Shown here: positions 61,998 through 64,000 of the stretch, one piece after another
Layout: each line of letters begins with the position of its first letter
Position numbering within the stretch: position 1 is the first letter of the stretch
Assembly (NCBI GenBank): GCA_934270565.1
Contig: CAKQPR010000007.1
Span: 30,379-94,378 of the forward strand
Direction of reading: 5' to 3'
Origin: an uncultured Clostridia bacterium
Lineage (GTDB): Bacteria; Bacillota; Clostridia; Christensenellales; Pumilibacteraceae
DNA: 64,000 nucleotides
Made by a program: the position numbers and the translations under genes
Notes under the pieces: generated by a model
Databases searched by the model: none
What the model saw: the letters and a program-made list of their open reading frames with translations, nothing else
Told to the model about the DNA's origin: nothing

Positions 61998-62606
61998 TTA
62001 CTCTTCGGCGGGAGTTTCGTTTTCCGACCGGGCGGGTTCGGCTACCGCGTTATCCGCCTGCGCGGCGGCGGGCTCGGGCTTCGGTTTGAAACCGTAGCGA
62101 AACAGACTTACTACAATCGAAATTGTGGTAAGCGCTTCGCAAATAACGCCTGCAAGCGACCCGACTGTAAAATCGTAAAAGCACCATGTGATCGACGTGC
62201 AAAGAATCAGCACGCGCACCACGCCGGTGCTCGGGCTTCCGTAAGCGAACGTTGAAACGACCTTCGCCACGCCCACGAGTATGCTTTTCGCGCCTTCCCA
62301 AGTACAGATCGCGAACGCAACGAACGCCGCGGAAAACACAAACCGAAGCGGCATCGTGCTTTTGCCCTTCTCGACGAGCTTTGCGAAAATCAGGTTGCGT
62401 ATGCTGCCGATAATGTTCATCGCCATACCGGTAAACGCGCCCAGAAGTCCGTACTGCACGGCGAAAAGCGTTTCGTTGAGCGTGCGCGAAATCATAATCG
62501 ACTTGTGCGTTTTACACTGAAACCCGACCACGCTCGCCGTAATTCCGAGCACTCCTAGCCCCTGCACGAGCACGTCGAACCAAGTTATACTGCTTGACAA
62601 TAACAT
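61998..62606 (-). CDS. YgjV-family inner-membrane protein
   Basis: About 202 residues with six predicted membrane segments. It opens with LVQGLGVLGITASVVGFQCKT and NETLFAVQYGLLGAFTGMAMN, as in the YgjV family of unknown function. A charged Glu/Pro-rich tail ends the chain. The ATG at 62606 (AAGGGAAG upstream) is preferred to the ATG at 62636, which lies 3 bp from the -10 box and would not be on the transcript. Divergent from the DeoR-type gene. Confidence 0.78.
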   Translation of the reverse strand: MLLSSSITWFDVLVQGLGVLGITASVVGFQCKTHKSIMISRTLNETLFAVQYGLLGAFTGMAMNIIGSIRNLIFAKLVEKGKSTMPLRFVFSAAFVAFAICTWEGAKSILVGVAKVVSTFAYGSPSTGVVRVLILCTSITWCFYDFTVGSLAGVICEALTTISIVVSLFRYGFKPKPEPAAAQADNAVAEPARSENETPAEE

Positions 62607-62638
62607 CTTCTTACTTCCCTTGCCTTTTTTGCTCATAT

Positions 62639-62667
62639 ATGATATACTAAACGCGGATAAATGTCAA
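62639..62667 (-). promoter_or_regulatory. Promoter of the YgjV-like gene
   Basis: Minus strand TTGACA (62667-62662), 17 bp, TATCAT (62644-62639). Confidence 0.8.
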
Positions 62668-62670
62668 TAT

Positions 62671-62709
62671 TTGTTCTATATGTTTATAATCGAACATTTC
62701 GTCGAACAA
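62671..62709. promoter_or_regulatory. Probable DeoR-type operator region and -10 box
   Basis: TCGAACA occurs at 62690-62696 and 62702-62708, and TTGTTC (its partial inverse) at 62671-62676. A TATAAT at 62685-62690 is the probable -10 box of the DeoR-type gene, without a clear -35 box. Confidence 0.5.
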
Positions 62710-62762
62710 AAATCGCGGTAAAACGACGTAATCGATTGTTTTACGAGCAAAGGAGCAAAAAA

Positions 62763-63455
62763 ATGGTACTCAACGACAGACAAAAGGATATTCTGGACTA
62801 TCTGAAAGAAAACGACCGCGCTTCCGTGCGCCGCCTTGCGGAAGTTTTTTTCGTCAGCGAAATGACGATAAGGCGGGATCTTAAAGAAATGGAGCTCGAC
62901 GGCTACGTCAGGCGTTACAACGGCGGAGCGGTTTACTGCGAGGACGAGAGCTTTCTGCCGATAGAAACGCGGCGGCTTCTGCACGCGAAGGAAAAATCGC
63001 TGATCGCTCACCGCGCCGAAAAATATTTGCGCAACGATATCACGATTTATATAGACAGTTCGTCCACATGCCTGTACGTCGTGCCGCTTCTCACGGGCTA
63101 TCGCAATGTTCGCGTGGTTACGAACTCGGTGCAAACCGTCCTGCTTTGCGCCCGCTACCATATTCCTTGCGTGCTCGCGGGCGGGCGGTACTTTGAAAAC
63201 GATATGTGCACCGTGGGAAGTACGACCGAAAACTTCCTGCGCGAAATAAACGTCGATCTTTGTTTCTCCTCGGCGCTCGGGCTGTCCGACGACGGAGCGA
63301 TTACCGACAACGACGCGGATCAGACCGCCGTCCGCAAAGCCGTAATGGCTAACGCCGCATGCGTTGTCGTCCTCATCGCCGGCAAAAAGCCCCACGGCAA
63401 ATACCTCTATACCCTCTGCCGCGCCGACGACGTTGCCGAAGTCATCTGTATCTGA
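62763..63455 (+). CDS. DeoR-family transcriptional regulator
   Basis: 230 residues. An N-terminal HTH (RQKDILDYLKENDRASVRRL and FFVSEMTIRRDLKEM) precedes a DeoR-type sugar-phosphate sensor domain (IYIDSSSTCLYVVPLL, NVRVVTNSVQTVLL, VLAGGRYFENDMCTVG). The ATG at 62763 is chosen because AAAGGAG lies 6 nt upstream; the longer frame from 62661 crosses the promoter. It probably controls a sugar-catabolic gene set elsewhere, or the divergent YgjV-like gene. Confidence 0.92.
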   Translation: MVLNDRQKDILDYLKENDRASVRRLAEVFFVSEMTIRRDLKEMELDGYVRRYNGGAVYCEDESFLPIETRRLLHAKEKSLIAHRAEKYLRNDITIYIDSSSTCLYVVPLLTGYRNVRVVTNSVQTVLLCARYHIPCVLAGGRYFENDMCTVGSTTENFLREINVDLCFSSALGLSDDGAITDNDADQTAVRKAVMANAACVVVLIAGKKPHGKYLYTLCRADDVAEVICI

Positions 63456-63531
63456 TCGCCGTAAACCCCGTGTGAAGCTCCGCGCTCTCCCGCAGGAGCG
63501 AACAGGGTCGCAGCGGAACGGTACGACTAAA

Positions 63532-63674
63532 AAGGCTTCCCCTCGGGGGGAAGCTGTCGCATAGCGACTGATGAGGGGTTGTCCTATACGTTGCGTTTGT
63601 CTTAGCCCGACCCCTCATCCGTCTTGCCTTCGCTTTCGCTTCGGCAATCCACCTTCCCCCCAAGGGGAAGGCTT
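63532..63674. repeat. 143-bp snap-back repeat
   Basis: AAGGCTTCCCC to GGGGAAGGCTT with internal GATGAGGGG/CCCCTCATC arms; nearly identical in its centre to the copies at 55274 and 63872. Confidence 0.82.
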
Positions 63675-63871
63675 TAAATGGGTAGGGGCGGACGCCCTCG
63701 TCCGCCCGACAGGGAGTCCCTGCGGGCAAGTCGGCGATGCCCGCACTTACAAATTAACATTATAAGACATTACGGAACGCTCCACCGCCTTGTCATTTCG
63801 AGCGTAGGCGAAGCCGAAGTCGAGAAATCTCGCGGGAGCGAACACGGACTTAGCGGAACGATACAGCTAAA

Positions 63872-64000
63872 AAGGCTTCCCCTTGGGGACCTCCGCCGTA
63901 GGCGGTGATGAGGGGTTGTCCTTTACGTTGCGTTTGTCTTAGCCCGACCCCTCATCCGTCTTGCCTTCGCTTTCGCTTCGGCAATCCACCTTCCCCCCAA
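63872..64000. repeat. Snap-back repeat cut by the window edge
   Basis: Same family and orientation as 63532-63674; the last 15 or so bases would lie beyond 64000. Confidence 0.78.

Larger units (their letters stand above)
63456..64000. repeat. Intergenic repeat zone 5, running off the right edge
   Basis: No gene. A complete snap-back repeat (63532-63674) is followed by a GACTTGCCCGCAGGGACTCC-type element (inverse orientation, about 63690-63745). A TCATTTCGAGCGTAGGCG element (about 63796-63850) and a truncated snap-back repeat (63872 onward) complete the zone. Confidence 0.75.

Overview
The window reads as a chromosomal segment of a Gram-positive Clostridia-type bacterium (Bacillota). Signs are lipoprotein and Sec signal peptides with no outer-membrane machinery, the tmk-holB-ricT gene order, strong AAGGAGG ribosome binding sites, textbook TTGACA-17-TATAAT promoters and a Spo0A-type DNA-binding domain. 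The richness in sugar ABC transporters, Ig-like surface lipoproteins and glycoside-hydrolase-like proteins suggests an uncultured gut lineage such as Christensenellales or its relatives. That placement is inference. No gene here was matched to a database.

Left part (1-11.9 kb): a LacI-family regulator sits upstream of a minus-strand operon of at least seven genes. These are two sugar ABC permeases, a solute-binding lipoprotein, a GH123/DUF4091-like protein and three large lipoproteins with Ig-like or carbohydrate-binding-like modules, the last running off the left edge. Two LacI-type palindromes lie at its promoter.

Middle part (about 12-41.5 kb): a 95-bp repeat lies at both ends (11957-12051 and 41420-41514), and both copies contain 18 bp identical to the 3' end of the adjacent tRNA-Val gene. 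Between them are a stand-alone Spo0A C-terminal-domain protein, AraC regulators, an aldolase-lyase plus DMT transporter pair, a small HTH_11 regulator and a ten-gene operon of about 19.6 kb (promoter near 37.2 kb, terminator near 17.3 kb). That operon encodes a Gfo/Idh/MocA oxidoreductase, a second sugar ABC transporter, very large secreted repeat proteins, a DUF4838 protein, an unrecognised barrel-like protein and a GH2 enzyme. A divergent ArsR-type sensor gene, a PHP phosphoesterase and a large serine recombinase follow. The HTH_11 gene and the recombinase share the same palindrome at the same distance from their -10 boxes. The stretch may therefore be an integrated, self-regulated carbohydrate-utilisation island.

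Right part (41.6-64 kb): mostly housekeeping. It holds tRNA-Val, a beta-lactamase-fold hydrolase that looks leaderless, ricT-holB-tmk and a membrane protein, lysS-greA with an apparent attenuator in the greA leader, a two-component system with two membrane proteins, and a TPR protein. An IclR-controlled glycyl-radical-enzyme operon follows (radical enzyme, SMP-30 lactonase-like protein, activase), then a YgjV-like membrane protein and a DeoR regulator. Five intergenic zones in this part are packed with dispersed palindromic repeats that are essentially absent from 12.1-41.4 kb.
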